Source of the DNA: Bacteroidota bacterium
Lineage (GTDB): Bacteria > Bacteroidota > Bacteroidia > Cytophagales > Cyclobacteriaceae
Reading direction: 5' to 3'
Assembly: GCA_018267275.1 (NCBI GenBank)
Contig: JAFDYV010000001.1
Location: 101,321-165,320 of the forward strand
DNA length: 64,000 nt
A model generated the notes under the pieces. The model was not told where the DNA came from and made no database searches. It worked only from the letters and a program-made list of their open reading frames with translations. The translations under genes and the position numbers were made by a program. Positions 7,931 through 16,129 of this stretch are shown here, one piece after another. The first letter of the stretch is position 1; each line of letters begins with the position of its first letter.

Positions 7931-9316
7931 TTAGATTTTTAGTCCCGTTCTTTCTTGAATCAAACTGCCGACAATCATCGCGACAAAGCTAACCAATGTT
8001 GCGGGCAAAAGACTGGGACAAGCGCCATCGGTGAACTCAAAAACAGCCCAAGTAGCAGTGCCCAATACCATGGCCAACACAGCACCGGTACTATTGGCTT
8101 TTTTCCAATACAAACCGAGCGTTAATGGCGCAAAAAGCGACACCAAGCTGAGTACTGAAGACTCCCCTACTAATTCATAGATATTTGAGCGCAGGCATGC
8201 CATTGCAGTGGCGATGATGGCGAAAGTCAAAACGCAAATGCGTGTAATGTTCAATAACTGCCTGTCGTTAAATCGTTCTTTTGCAAGCGGCTTAATCAGG
8301 TTTTCGGAAAAGATAGCAGCAGGAGCCAAAATGGCCGAACTCGTGGTACTCATGATGGCGGATAGCAACGACCCAAAGAATAAAATCTGAACAGGCAAAG
8401 AAGCGTGCATCAACACCATGTTGGGCAACGCCAGCTGTGTATCACCCACTGCCAGTTGTGGATAGAGATGCTTCGCACAAAGGCTTATAAACAACGGCAG
8501 TATGGCGATAGTTAGGTACATGCCCGCGGCAATAAAACAAGAGCGTACGGCAATCTTCTCAGATCCCGATGACATCACGCGTTGAAAAACATCTTGGGAT
8601 GGAATGGACCCAAGGCCCAACACCGACCACGCTGACAGCCAGAGTAAAATATCGCGTGTTTCAAACTTCGGAAAAAAATGAAACGTGTCTGGATGTACTT
8701 CAGTTAACACACTTGCAACGCCCCCTGCCTGATGGGCCAACAAAACAGCCACCACCAGCAGGCCCACCACAATGACAACGCTTTGAACGAAATCAGTGAT
8801 CGAAATAGCCCACATGCCACCAATGTAGGTGTAAAAGGTGACCACAAACGCAGAAGCTACCACACCCTGCCACACTTCTAGCCCTGTGACCACGTTCAGA
8901 ATCAAACCCATTGCAACCAATTGAGCCGCGATATAACCCACATAAGGCGGAGCCAAAAAAATACTCGTAATCAACTCGGTTCGCTTGCCGAATCGCACTT
9001 CAAAAAAATCGCCCAACGTGAGTAGGTTCATTGAGTATAGTTTGCGAGCGTAAAACAACCCAAAAAGCAACAAGCAAAGTGCCGCACCAAACGGGTCTTC
9101 GATCACAGAGTACAATCCTCCTTTCAAAAACTCAGAAGAGGCACCAAAAACAGTTTCGCTGCCGAACCAGGTAGCAAATAATGCCGAAGCACTCAACACC
9201 ATCGGCAGGCTACGACCTGCCAACATAAAATCGCCCGATGTTTTTACTTTACGCGAAGCCCAGTAGCCGATAAAAATCGTGAGCAGAAGGTAGCCAAGGA
9301 TAGACGCTAGCAGCAA
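7931..9316 (-). CDS. Sodium:solute symporter family transporter
   Basis: A 461-aa polytopic membrane protein with about 12-13 hydrophobic helices. It opens with GYLLLTIFIGYWASRKVK and then GDFMLAGRSLP, the N-terminal signature of the SSS family (PutP/PanF type). FATWFGSETVFGASS is the conserved segment around the first sodium-binding helix. The substrate cannot be read from sequence. No ATG is available at the right place: TTG at 9316 gives the normal N-terminus. Downstream is osmC on the same strand. Confidence 0.87.
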   Translation of the reverse strand: MLLASILGYLLLTIFIGYWASRKVKTSGDFMLAGRSLPMVLSASALFATWFGSETVFGASSEFLKGGLYSVIEDPFGAALCLLLFGLFYARKLYSMNLLTLGDFFEVRFGKRTELITSIFLAPPYVGYIAAQLVAMGLILNVVTGLEVWQGVVASAFVVTFYTYIGGMWAISITDFVQSVVIVVGLLVVAVLLAHQAGGVASVLTEVHPDTFHFFPKFETRDILLWLSAWSVLGLGSIPSQDVFQRVMSSGSEKIAVRSCFIAAGMYLTIAILPLFISLCAKHLYPQLAVGDTQLALPNMVLMHASLPVQILFFGSLLSAIMSTTSSAILAPAAIFSENLIKPLAKERFNDRQLLNITRICVLTFAIIATAMACLRSNIYELVGESSVLSLVSLFAPLTLGLYWKKANSTGAVLAMVLGTATWAVFEFTDGACPSLLPATLVSFVAMIVGSLIQERTGLKI

Positions 9317-9367
9317 ATTGGTTTCCGGATAAAAACCAAAGCTAAAAAACTAACCGATAAAATCCAG

Positions 9368-10246
9368 TTATTGAGCCAATTTGGGTTTTGGCTTTTTCAA
9401 CTGGAAGGCGCGGGTTACGTTAAATCCCAGATGGATATCACCATTGAAAAAATCACCTGTAGACTCTGTTATAAAGGTTCTTTCAGTAATGCGCTGTGAA
9501 CTGCACAGCAGCAACTGAAATACGTGCCCCCCGGTTTCGATATCGACACCAAAACCGATTGAGTTTTTATAGGGGTTCGTACTCTTCACGTCTAAACGAT
9601 GGTAATATTCAGAAGTGATGGCAACGCTCCGCGAAACTTTGAAGCGCCCGCCCACGCCTATGGCTAATTGATCGTTTGACTCTATCGTTTTATCTACCGC
9701 ATTTTTGTGGACAAACGTGGGCATCAATTGTAACGATAACTGAGGTGTAAACTTTCGGGCAATAAGCAGCTGCGTAACATATGCGGTTCGGTCATTTAGG
9801 GTGGTGGCATCTCCTGGTGGAGCCAGCTTTACGCTTGCGTAACCAAAGCCCGTTATCGTTACGGGCATGCCGCTTGTTTGCTGGCGCAGCAGTTTGTAGC
9901 GAACGTAGTAGTCCATCATTTTATCTGAAGAACTGCGACCAAACCCAACTCCCAATCGATCAGTAATGCCATACTCCAACCCCAACCTCACCGCAGCTTT
10001 ATCGAGCCCATACAAATTGTATGAACCAGAATTAAGGGCACCAAAACGATGTGAAAAGATAAACTCCAACTCGCCTTTACCGCGCGTTTCAACCGTTTGC
10101 CCGTTAACAAGTCGCGATCCTTTGAAAGTATTTTCAATAACGGTAGTTTTTGGTGCTTGGCTATCCAATTCTTTTAATAAATCATCTTGCGAGACGGCTA
10201 AGTGGTAAAACATGATAGCTGCCAACAGTAGACAAATTCTTCTCAT
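9368..10246 (-). CDS. DUF5777-like outer-membrane beta-barrel protein
   Basis: A 292-aa protein with a signal peptide (MRRICLLLAAIMFYHLAVS, then QDD) and alternating aromatic/aliphatic beta strands ending in FNVTRAF. It includes a well-conserved ELEFIFSHRFG...GLDKAAVRLGLEYGI block. This matches, from memory, the DUF5777 family of predicted Bacteroidota outer-membrane barrels. Its start overlaps the YceI stop by 4 bp, and the haem lipoprotein gene lies just upstream. All three read as one minus-strand operon of envelope proteins. Confidence 0.75.
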   Translation of the reverse strand: MRRICLLLAAIMFYHLAVSQDDLLKELDSQAPKTTVIENTFKGSRLVNGQTVETRGKGELEFIFSHRFGALNSGSYNLYGLDKAAVRLGLEYGITDRLGVGFGRSSSDKMMDYYVRYKLLRQQTSGMPVTITGFGYASVKLAPPGDATTLNDRTAYVTQLLIARKFTPQLSLQLMPTFVHKNAVDKTIESNDQLAIGVGGRFKVSRSVAITSEYYHRLDVKSTNPYKNSIGFGVDIETGGHVFQLLLCSSQRITERTFITESTGDFFNGDIHLGFNVTRAFQLKKPKPKLAQ

Positions 10247-10770
10247 AGCTTGTAATTAAACTCCAATGTGACTTCTACTTCTTCAGCAATGTTCTGCCAA
10301 AGCATTTTCGGAATCTTTATTTTGTAATCGGCCAGTTTGACTTTAAAAACAGATTTAGCCAGCAATCGATCCGTCATCCACTCAACCGTGCCAGGCACCG
10401 AAACTTCTTGTGTTACACCATGAATGGTGAGCTTACCTTTGGCCATAACATTTTGGGTTGCCTTTTTGGAAGGATCGAAACCCTCAAACTTACCGGCAAA
10501 AGTTGCTTTTGGAAATTTTTCGCTTTCCATGTACTTCTCATTGAAGTGTTGCTTCATCAGCGACTTATCGAACTCAAAATCGGAAATGGGAATCGAAAAC
10601 GCGACCTCGCCTGTGGAAACGTTTAACACGCTTGCCGCTTTGTAGTTTTCTGCTTTGATATCTTCAATGGCGGCCTTCGAGAAGAAAGAAACTTTCGATT
10701 TTTCAAGCGACAACTTTTGTGCTGACGCGTGAATCGAAACTGATAATAGCACTACAAGCAGAATCCTCAT
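10243..10770 (-). CDS. YceI-like periplasmic lipocalin-fold protein
   Basis: A 175-aa exported protein with signal peptide (MRILLVVLLSVSIHASA, then QKL). It carries the YceI pattern: SKVSFFSKAAIEDIKAEN, then a central KFPKATFAGKF and a GKLTIHGVTQEV strand. YceI proteins form an extended lipocalin-type barrel that binds isoprenoids or other hydrophobic ligands. The pairing with a haem lipoprotein and a DUF5777 barrel, with ATGA overlap to the latter, suggests a shared envelope redox or electron-transfer role; that role is inference. Confidence 0.88.
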   Translation of the reverse strand: MRILLVVLLSVSIHASAQKLSLEKSKVSFFSKAAIEDIKAENYKAASVLNVSTGEVAFSIPISDFEFDKSLMKQHFNEKYMESEKFPKATFAGKFEGFDPSKKATQNVMAKGKLTIHGVTQEVSVPGTVEWMTDRLLAKSVFKVKLADYKIKIPKMLWQNIAEEVEVTLEFNYKL

Positions 10771-10781
10771 CGAGATTTATA

Positions 10782-11603
10782 TTAATTATTAAGTGCCCCA
10801 TCGTCTACCCAGCAGGCAATTAAATCAATTTGGGTTTGGGTGAGTGCGGAAATTCCATTTCCTATAATCGGCATAGTGCGATTACCGGTGCGAAGTTTTA
10901 TACGGTCTTTCTGGCTAGAAACATTCGCAAAGACTGTCCAATCTCGCGGACCCGTTCCAGCTCCGTGACAATTTGGAACATTGCACGAAAGATCAAAGAT
11001 TGGTTTGATCTGTGTCGAATACTTGATACCCATATTTTCCCTACCTACCACTACGCCAAAAGATTTAAGGCAATCTTCCGAGTCTTTCACAACTACGTTG
11101 TAAGTTCCTTCTTTGATGTTACTGAGTACATTGTTTGGCGTGAATCCTCCAATTCCAAAAAGGTAAAAGTAGGGAGGTTTGCCGCCAGTACCAGTAACCG
11201 TGATGCTGCCGTTTGGAGCTGCGCATTGACTGTTATTGACCACTACCCTTGTGGCATTAAGCGTTGAGTTTGCTGCATCAATCACCACATCAATTGACTT
11301 TTTGCAACCATTGGCATCTTTTACCTCAACACTATACGTACCCGCGCCCAAACTGCCAAATTGCGGGTTTGTTTGAAACACACCTCCGTTCACGCTATAG
11401 TCATAAGGCGGTTTACCAAATGAACCAGCCACCACCAAACTGCCATCGATGGCCTTACAGCCAGAGGCATCTTGCTTGCTCACAAGTGTCAAAGTTAAAT
11501 AGCTGTTATTGCAATCGAAAGGTTTATTAACATCATTATTTGTGCAAGCAATTGCCAACCAACCATATAGAACAAATAAACGAATGCTCCGAGTCGATTT
11601 CAT
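10782..11603 (-). CDS. Lipoprotein with two SprB-type repeats and a C-terminal haem-binding segment
   Basis: A 273-aa protein with a lipobox (GWLAIAC, Cys at about residue 20). Two SprB-like repeats follow (residues about 45-105 and 120-180), each with GKPPY-type and AGTYSVEVKD-type phrases. The C-terminal 80 residues carry CNVPNCH (C-x4-CH) with a later RTMPI, the layout of the small c-type cytochrome modules often found in Bacteroidota lipoproteins. Haem would be attached in the periplasm. It is the first gene of the YceI-DUF5777 operon, 11 bp upstream. Confidence 0.75.
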   Translation of the reverse strand: MKSTRSIRLFVLYGWLAIACTNNDVNKPFDCNNSYLTLTLVSKQDASGCKAIDGSLVVAGSFGKPPYDYSVNGGVFQTNPQFGSLGAGTYSVEVKDANGCKKSIDVVIDAANSTLNATRVVVNNSQCAAPNGSITVTGTGGKPPYFYLFGIGGFTPNNVLSNIKEGTYNVVVKDSEDCLKSFGVVVGRENMGIKYSTQIKPIFDLSCNVPNCHGAGTGPRDWTVFANVSSQKDRIKLRTGNRTMPIIGNGISALTQTQIDLIACWVDDGALNN

Positions 11604-11689
11604 AATGGGTGATGGTTAACGAAAGTAAGTTTATTTCGCGAGAATGGGAAATACTTGTTGGCACAACTTTTCTTCAAATCGAGATGGCC

Positions 11690-11729
11690 TAAAAAAGAAA
11701 ATCCCCCAAAGTCCTTGACCCCGGGGGAT
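11690..11729 (-). terminator. Rho-independent terminator for the 11833-12620 gene pair
   Basis: Read on the minus strand, arms ATCCCCC (11723-11729) and GGGGGAT (11701-11707) form a hairpin followed by TTTTCTTTTTT. It ends the leftward transcript from the two small envelope genes. The rest of the 11604-11832 gap holds no convincing frame. Confidence 0.75.
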
Positions 11730-11832
11730 AATCCTGTCTATAGTTGGCTTTAATCTGATTCAAAAGTAAAAGAGGCGAATAAACTACAAAACGATGAACC
11801 GATTAACGGATTTTTTTTGGGTCAAATTGCTT

Positions 11833-12036
11833 TTAAGGCCGATGAGTTGCTTTAATTGAATCTTTCGCAACAGAATCCGACTTCAAATATTGCTTTTTAA
11901 GGCGCTCTTTGAGTTGCGATTTTGAGCCCGGAAATGTTGTGCGCGAGCTTACATCATAACTGAAATAAACTATGCCTGCCAAAAAGACAAAGCCAATCAG
12001 TAAGAATATTTTTTTAGAACGCGACACTAAAGGCAC
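11833..12036 (-). CDS. Small single-span membrane protein (67 aa)
   Basis: A GTG-initiated frame of 67 residues overlapping the upstream gene's stop by one base, which favours translational coupling. The product has a basic N-terminus (VSRSKK), one transmembrane helix (IFLLIGFVFLAGIVYFSY) and a Lys/Ser-rich tail. It is of unknown function; the downstream terminator supports it being a real transcribed gene. Confidence 0.55.
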   Translation of the reverse strand: MPLVSRSKKIFLLIGFVFLAGIVYFSYDVSSRTTFPGSKSQLKERLKKQYLKSDSVAKDSIKATHRP

Positions 12037-12620
12037 TATTTGTTGAAAGTTGTGATTGCCTTTTCAAGCTTTTTCTTCTTAGCAAACTTTAACGCCTCTG
12101 GATTGTCGGCAACCATTTCCTCTAAATTGTTTTTGTTCAAAGGCAAAATTGGGGAACCCTCTCCGCGCTGAATGGCAATCAAACTACCCGTTCCTTTTTC
12201 TGCTAAGTATGAATATCCATTGATCTTTCCTCTTACTGCTAGAAAAAGCCAGCAACTATCGGTGGGCATGCCAACAATCTTCAAACCGGTTTCATCAATG
12301 CGGTAAATCTCTTTGGTATCTGAAGGCTTGATAACTAATTTCTGACGGTTAATTTTTGTTCGGATTACGTGGTTTTTTTCTGAGATATCGATTTTCGCTT
12401 TGACCTGCACACTGCTGTCGCCATTAAACACAATTGTGAATGGGTGTTTTAAGCTGGGTGAGGCGGGGCCACCATAGTACATGCGCGGGCCGGGCACCCA
12501 AGTAGTGTAAGTCGCGTTGCCATACGGTGTACGGATTGTATTGGACATGGGCATCATTTGCGCAAATGCAGTGGTGACCAAAAGACTTGAAGCCAAACTC
12601 AAAATGAATGATTTAACCAT
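12036..12620 (-). CDS. Exported hypothetical protein
   Basis: The ATG at 12620 is chosen over an upstream in-frame start because it begins a clean signal peptide (MVKSFILSLASSLLVTTAFA, then QMM). The mature part, about 175 aa, is beta-rich with a TPYGNATYTTWVPGP opening and a Lys-rich C-terminus (KFAKKKKLEKAI). I do not recognise a named family. It is coupled to the 67-aa membrane protein downstream. Confidence 0.7.
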   Translation of the reverse strand: MVKSFILSLASSLLVTTAFAQMMPMSNTIRTPYGNATYTTWVPGPRMYYGGPASPSLKHPFTIVFNGDSSVQVKAKIDISEKNHVIRTKINRQKLVIKPSDTKEIYRIDETGLKIVGMPTDSCWLFLAVRGKINGYSYLAEKGTGSLIAIQRGEGSPILPLNKNNLEEMVADNPEALKFAKKKKLEKAITTFNK

Positions 12621-12686
12621 GCGAAGCTTATTTATTTCTGCAAAGATAGCGTTCAAGCGCGACTAAGTTTTTTGCGTAAACCAAAA

Positions 12687-12710
12687 AAAATGGGGCTCTC
12701 GCCCCATTTT
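12687..12710 (-). terminator. Strong terminator of the thrS-infC-rpmI-rplT operon
   Basis: A perfect 10-bp stem: AAAATGGGGC at 12687-12696 and GCCCCATTTT at 12701-12710, with a 4-nt loop. On the minus strand it is followed by a run of eight T (complement of 12683-12690). It lies about 20 bp after the rplT stop. Confidence 0.9.
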
Positions 12711-12731
12711 AAATAAGTCTAACACGACTTG

Positions 12732-13076
12732 TTACTTCAATTGCTTCACCACAGCTTCAAACGCGGTGGGGTGATTCATGGCCAAGTCAGCAAGCACCTT
12801 GCGGTTAAGGTCTATGTTGGATTTCTTCACTTTGCCCATAAATTCTGAGTACGACATTCCGTGCAAACGAGCACCGGCATTGATACGGGCAATCCACAAC
12901 GCGCGGAAGTCCCTCTTCTTCGCTTTGCGGTCACGATAAGCGTAGACCAAGCCTTTTTCGATCGCGTTTTTCGCTACTGTCCAAACGTTTTTCTTACGGC
13001 CAAAATAACCTTTGGCCAACTCCATAAATCTTTTGCGCCTTGCGCGGGATGCAACACTGTTTACTGAACGTGGCAT
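12732..13076 (-). CDS. rplT: 50S ribosomal protein L20
   Basis: A 114-aa basic protein starting [20 protein letters not shown], the canonical L20 N-terminus, and containing the conserved [19 protein letters not shown] block. Length matches the family (115-120 aa). L20 binds 23S rRNA early in 50S assembly. It is the last gene of the operon with infC and rpmI and is followed by a strong terminator. In other bacteria L20 represses its own operon by binding mRNA; no clear leader mimic could be identified here by eye. Confidence 0.97.
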   Translation of the reverse strand: MPRSVNSVASRARRKRFMELAKGYFGRKKNVWTVAKNAIEKGLVYAYRDRKAKKRDFRALWIARINAGARLHGMSYSEFMGKVKKSNIDLNRKVLADLAMNHPTAFEAVVKQLK

Positions 13077-13198
13077 AATTTTTAATTTTTGACTGTTGGC
13101 GCTCTCAATCTTTCAGAGAATCTTAGATGCCAAAAATCGGGTTAAACATATAAACCAAAACCATCAGGCTTTCAGACCTGAAGTATCTTTTTATCTCT

Positions 13199-13399
13199 TT
13201 ATAATAAGTAGGGAAGCATGGGCTTGATGTTCGATTCATCGCGCTTGTTCACGATGGCTTTCTTGGTCAGCCTTCTTTTTTGCTTCGTAGTTTTTTTGGT
13301 AAGAATGTGGTTTTTGAAAGCTCTCTTACGCTTAATTTTTCCGGTGCCCGTTACTTTAAAACGCTTCTTCGCACCTGACTTGGTTTTTACTTTTGGCAT
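13199..13399 (-). CDS. rpmI: 50S ribosomal protein L35
   Basis: A 66-aa very basic protein beginning [20 protein letters not shown] and ending MLPYL, both diagnostic for L35. It lies between infC (33 bp upstream) and rplT. The 122-bp spacer to rplT contains a small hairpin (TCAGG...CCTGA near 13160) and no frame. Confidence 0.97.
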   Translation of the reverse strand: MPKVKTKSGAKKRFKVTGTGKIKRKRAFKNHILTKKTTKQKRRLTKKAIVNKRDESNIKPMLPYLL

Positions 13400-13432
13400 T
13401 GTATCTACTCTTTTAAAAAATCCTTCTTCGTT

Positions 13433-14029
13433 CTATTTTCCTGTCTTTCCTTTTGGAGCTACCAACAAATACATCCTCTTTCCTTCCAACTTGGGCATTG
13501 CCTCAACCTTGCCCAATTCTTCAAGTGATGTCGCAAACTTCAACAACAAAATCTCTCCCCGCTCTTTGTACACGATTGAACGCCCGGCAAAATGCACGTA
13601 AGCCTTTACCTTGGCGCCTTCTTTCAAAAAGTTCTCTGCATGCTTTACTTTAAAGTTGAAATCGTGATCGTCCGTATTAGGACCGAAACGAATTTCCTTT
13701 ACAACAGTCTTTTGCGCATGCGCTTTGATCTCTTTCTGCTTCTTTTTCTGCTCGTACTTAAACTTGCTGTAGTCAACAATTTTGCAAACAGGCGGATCGG
13801 CATTGGGAGAGATCTCTACCAGATCAAGCCCTTGGTCTTGGGCCATCTTAATCGCTACCGGGGTTGGGTAAACATCTACTTTGATGTTTTCACCTACCAC
13901 CCTCACCTTTTGAGCAAGGATTCTCTCGTTGATACGATAGGGTTCTTCTACGACTCTCCGTGGACCTCTAACAAAAGGCCTGTTTCCACCGAAGTTTGGG
14001 CGATTACCGCCTCCTTGAAATTGCGCCAC
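13433..14029 (-). CDS. infC: Translation initiation factor IF-3
   Basis: A 198-aa IF-3 with a Gly/Asn/Arg-rich N-terminal extension, then the conserved EPYRINERI start of the N-domain. The linker ([17 protein letters not shown]) and the C-domain phrases [18 protein letters not shown] and GEILLLKF are also present. The only suitable start is GTG at 14029; an in-frame stop lies four codons upstream. IF-3 dissociates 70S ribosomes and proofreads start codons. Unusual infC starts are known in other bacteria (AUU in E. coli), but GTG is one that IF-3 normally tolerates. Confidence 0.95.
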   Translation of the reverse strand: MAQFQGGGNRPNFGGNRPFVRGPRRVVEEPYRINERILAQKVRVVGENIKVDVYPTPVAIKMAQDQGLDLVEISPNADPPVCKIVDYSKFKYEQKKKQKEIKAHAQKTVVKEIRFGPNTDDHDFNFKVKHAENFLKEGAKVKAYVHFAGRSIVYKERGEILLLKFATSLEELGKVEAMPKLEGKRMYLLVAPKGKTGK

Positions 14030-14128
14030 TCTTTGGGTTTAAGTTCTTAATTTGTTCAAAAACAGCTTGCCTATTAGCAAACAAGGCTGCAAATATCGCC
14101 ATAATTTTGGCTTTTCAAAACGATTAGG

Positions 14129-16066
14129 TCAGCTCGGCAAGGCAAAATCCTTAGCAAAGGTGGTAACGAATTCATCAAGGCCCATGGCACCTTTATCACC
14201 TTCACCATGTTTGCGCACCGATATCTTTCCCTCAGTCGCCTCTTTTTCGCCCACAATGAGCATAAAAGGCACTTTTTGGACTTCTGAATCGCGGATTTTG
14301 CGGCCAATTTTCTCGTCTCGGTCGTCCAAAAAACCGCGAATATCCCGCTCCTTCAGCTTATCAACCACCGATTGTGCATAGTCGTTGAATTTCTCAGAAA
14401 TCGGCAGAACCGAGAACTGCTCGGGTGCCAACCATAATGGGAAATTGCCCGCACAATGTTCTATGAGCACAGCCACAAATCGCTCCATCGAGCCAAATGG
14501 GGCACGATGGATCATTACCGGCCGGTGTTTTTGATTATCTGCACCTACATATTCGAGTTCGAAACGCTGTGGTAATTGATAGTCTACTTGTATGGTGCCC
14601 AACTGCCAACTGCGCCCTAGCGCATCCTTCACCATAAAATCAAGCTTGGGTCCATAGAAGGCCGCCTCGCCTTTCACTGCTACTGTTTTCAAACCTCTTT
14701 CATCGGCTGCTTCTTGAATCTCGCGCTCCGCTCTGTCCCAAAGCGCATCTTCACCAATGTACTTGGCCTTGTTTTCCGGATCTCTCAGTGAAACTTGTGC
14801 TGTATAGTTTTCAAAGCCCAGCGACTTAAATACAAACAATACCAAATCGATCACCTTTACAAATTCCTGCTTTACCTGATCGGGCCGGCAAAAAATATGG
14901 GCGTCATCTTGCGTGAACCCTCGCACACGGGTGAGCCCGTGTAACTCACCACTTTGTTCGTAGCGGTAAACCGTTCCAAATTCAGCCAAGCGAATAGGAA
15001 GATCTTTGTACGAACGCGGTTTTACTTTGTAAATCTCGCAGTGGTGCGGGCAGTTCATCGGCTTCAGCAAAAACTCTTCGCCCTCATCCGGTGTGTGGAT
15101 GGGCTGAAAAGAATCTTTGCCATACTTTTCATAATGGCCCGAAGTAACATATAATTGCTTGCTGCCAATGTGTGGCGTAACCACCGGATCATACCCTGCG
15201 CGCACCTGCGCTCTACGCATAAACTGCTCTAACCTCTCGCGGAGCACGGTGCCCTTCGGCAACCACAACGGCAAGCCCATGCCTACCTTCTCAGAAAAAG
15301 CAAACAGCTCCAGTTCTTTACCCAACTTGCGGTGATCACGCTTTTTTGCTTCCTCCAGCATGAAAAGATATTCGTCCAATTCTTTTTGCTTCGGGAACGT
15401 GATACCGTAAATGCGCTTGAGCATTTTGTTTTTTTCATCGCCACGCCAATAGGCACCAGCAACATTTAGCAACTTAATCGCTTTGATGGGGCCGGTAGTG
15501 GGTATATGCGGACCGCGACATAAATCAACGAAGTTGCCTTGCTGGTAAAATGTGATTGAACCGTCCGCCAGTCCATCGATCAGCTCTAGCTTATAAGGAT
15601 CGCCTTTTGTTGTAAAGTAATCAAGCGCTTCTTTCTTAGAAACATCGCGTCTCACAAAGGGATTGTTCTGTTTAGCCAACTCCCCCATCTTCTTCTCCAC
15701 AGCTGCTAGTTCTTCATCGCCAAACGGGGTATCGCCTAAGTCTACATCGTAGTAAAACCCATTTTCAATTGGTGGACCGATCCCGAATTTCACGCCAGGG
15801 TAAAGCGCCTCGAGAGCCTCGGCAAACAGGTGCGCGCTCGAATGCCAAAAAGCATATTTGCCTCCTTTGTCGTTCCACGTAAAAATTTTGATGGAAGCAT
15901 CCGCTTGAATCGGCCGGCTCAAGTCCCAGATTTCTCCGTTTACTTCTATCGACAAGGCATTGCGTGCCAAACCCTCGCTAATGCTTTGGGCAATTTCAAT
16001 ACCTTTTACGCCTTGCTGAAACTGTTTCACGCTGCCATCGGGCAGGGTGATATTAACTAAGCTCAT
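14129..16066 (-). CDS. thrS: Threonyl-tRNA synthetase
   Basis: A 645-aa class II synthetase with the full domain set: TGS domain (1-60), editing domain with [11 protein letters not shown] near 75 and the later C/H-rich segment, a catalytic core and an anticodon-binding domain. The core shows the zinc-ligating Cys in [11 protein letters not shown], the motif 2 loop ([22 protein letters not shown]) and motif 3 ([15 protein letters not shown]). It is the first gene of the translation operon, 99 bp ahead of infC. Confidence 0.97.
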   Translation of the reverse strand: MSLVNITLPDGSVKQFQQGVKGIEIAQSISEGLARNALSIEVNGEIWDLSRPIQADASIKIFTWNDKGGKYAFWHSSAHLFAEALEALYPGVKFGIGPPIENGFYYDVDLGDTPFGDEELAAVEKKMGELAKQNNPFVRRDVSKKEALDYFTTKGDPYKLELIDGLADGSITFYQQGNFVDLCRGPHIPTTGPIKAIKLLNVAGAYWRGDEKNKMLKRIYGITFPKQKELDEYLFMLEEAKKRDHRKLGKELELFAFSEKVGMGLPLWLPKGTVLRERLEQFMRRAQVRAGYDPVVTPHIGSKQLYVTSGHYEKYGKDSFQPIHTPDEGEEFLLKPMNCPHHCEIYKVKPRSYKDLPIRLAEFGTVYRYEQSGELHGLTRVRGFTQDDAHIFCRPDQVKQEFVKVIDLVLFVFKSLGFENYTAQVSLRDPENKAKYIGEDALWDRAEREIQEAADERGLKTVAVKGEAAFYGPKLDFMVKDALGRSWQLGTIQVDYQLPQRFELEYVGADNQKHRPVMIHRAPFGSMERFVAVLIEHCAGNFPLWLAPEQFSVLPISEKFNDYAQSVVDKLKERDIRGFLDDRDEKIGRKIRDSEVQKVPFMLIVGEKEATEGKISVRKHGEGDKGAMGLDEFVTTFAKDFALPS

Positions 16067-16129
16067 GAACTAGAATTTTGAACCGCAAATATGGCGGTAA
16101 TTGATCGTTTCAGCAAAGATTTTGAATTG

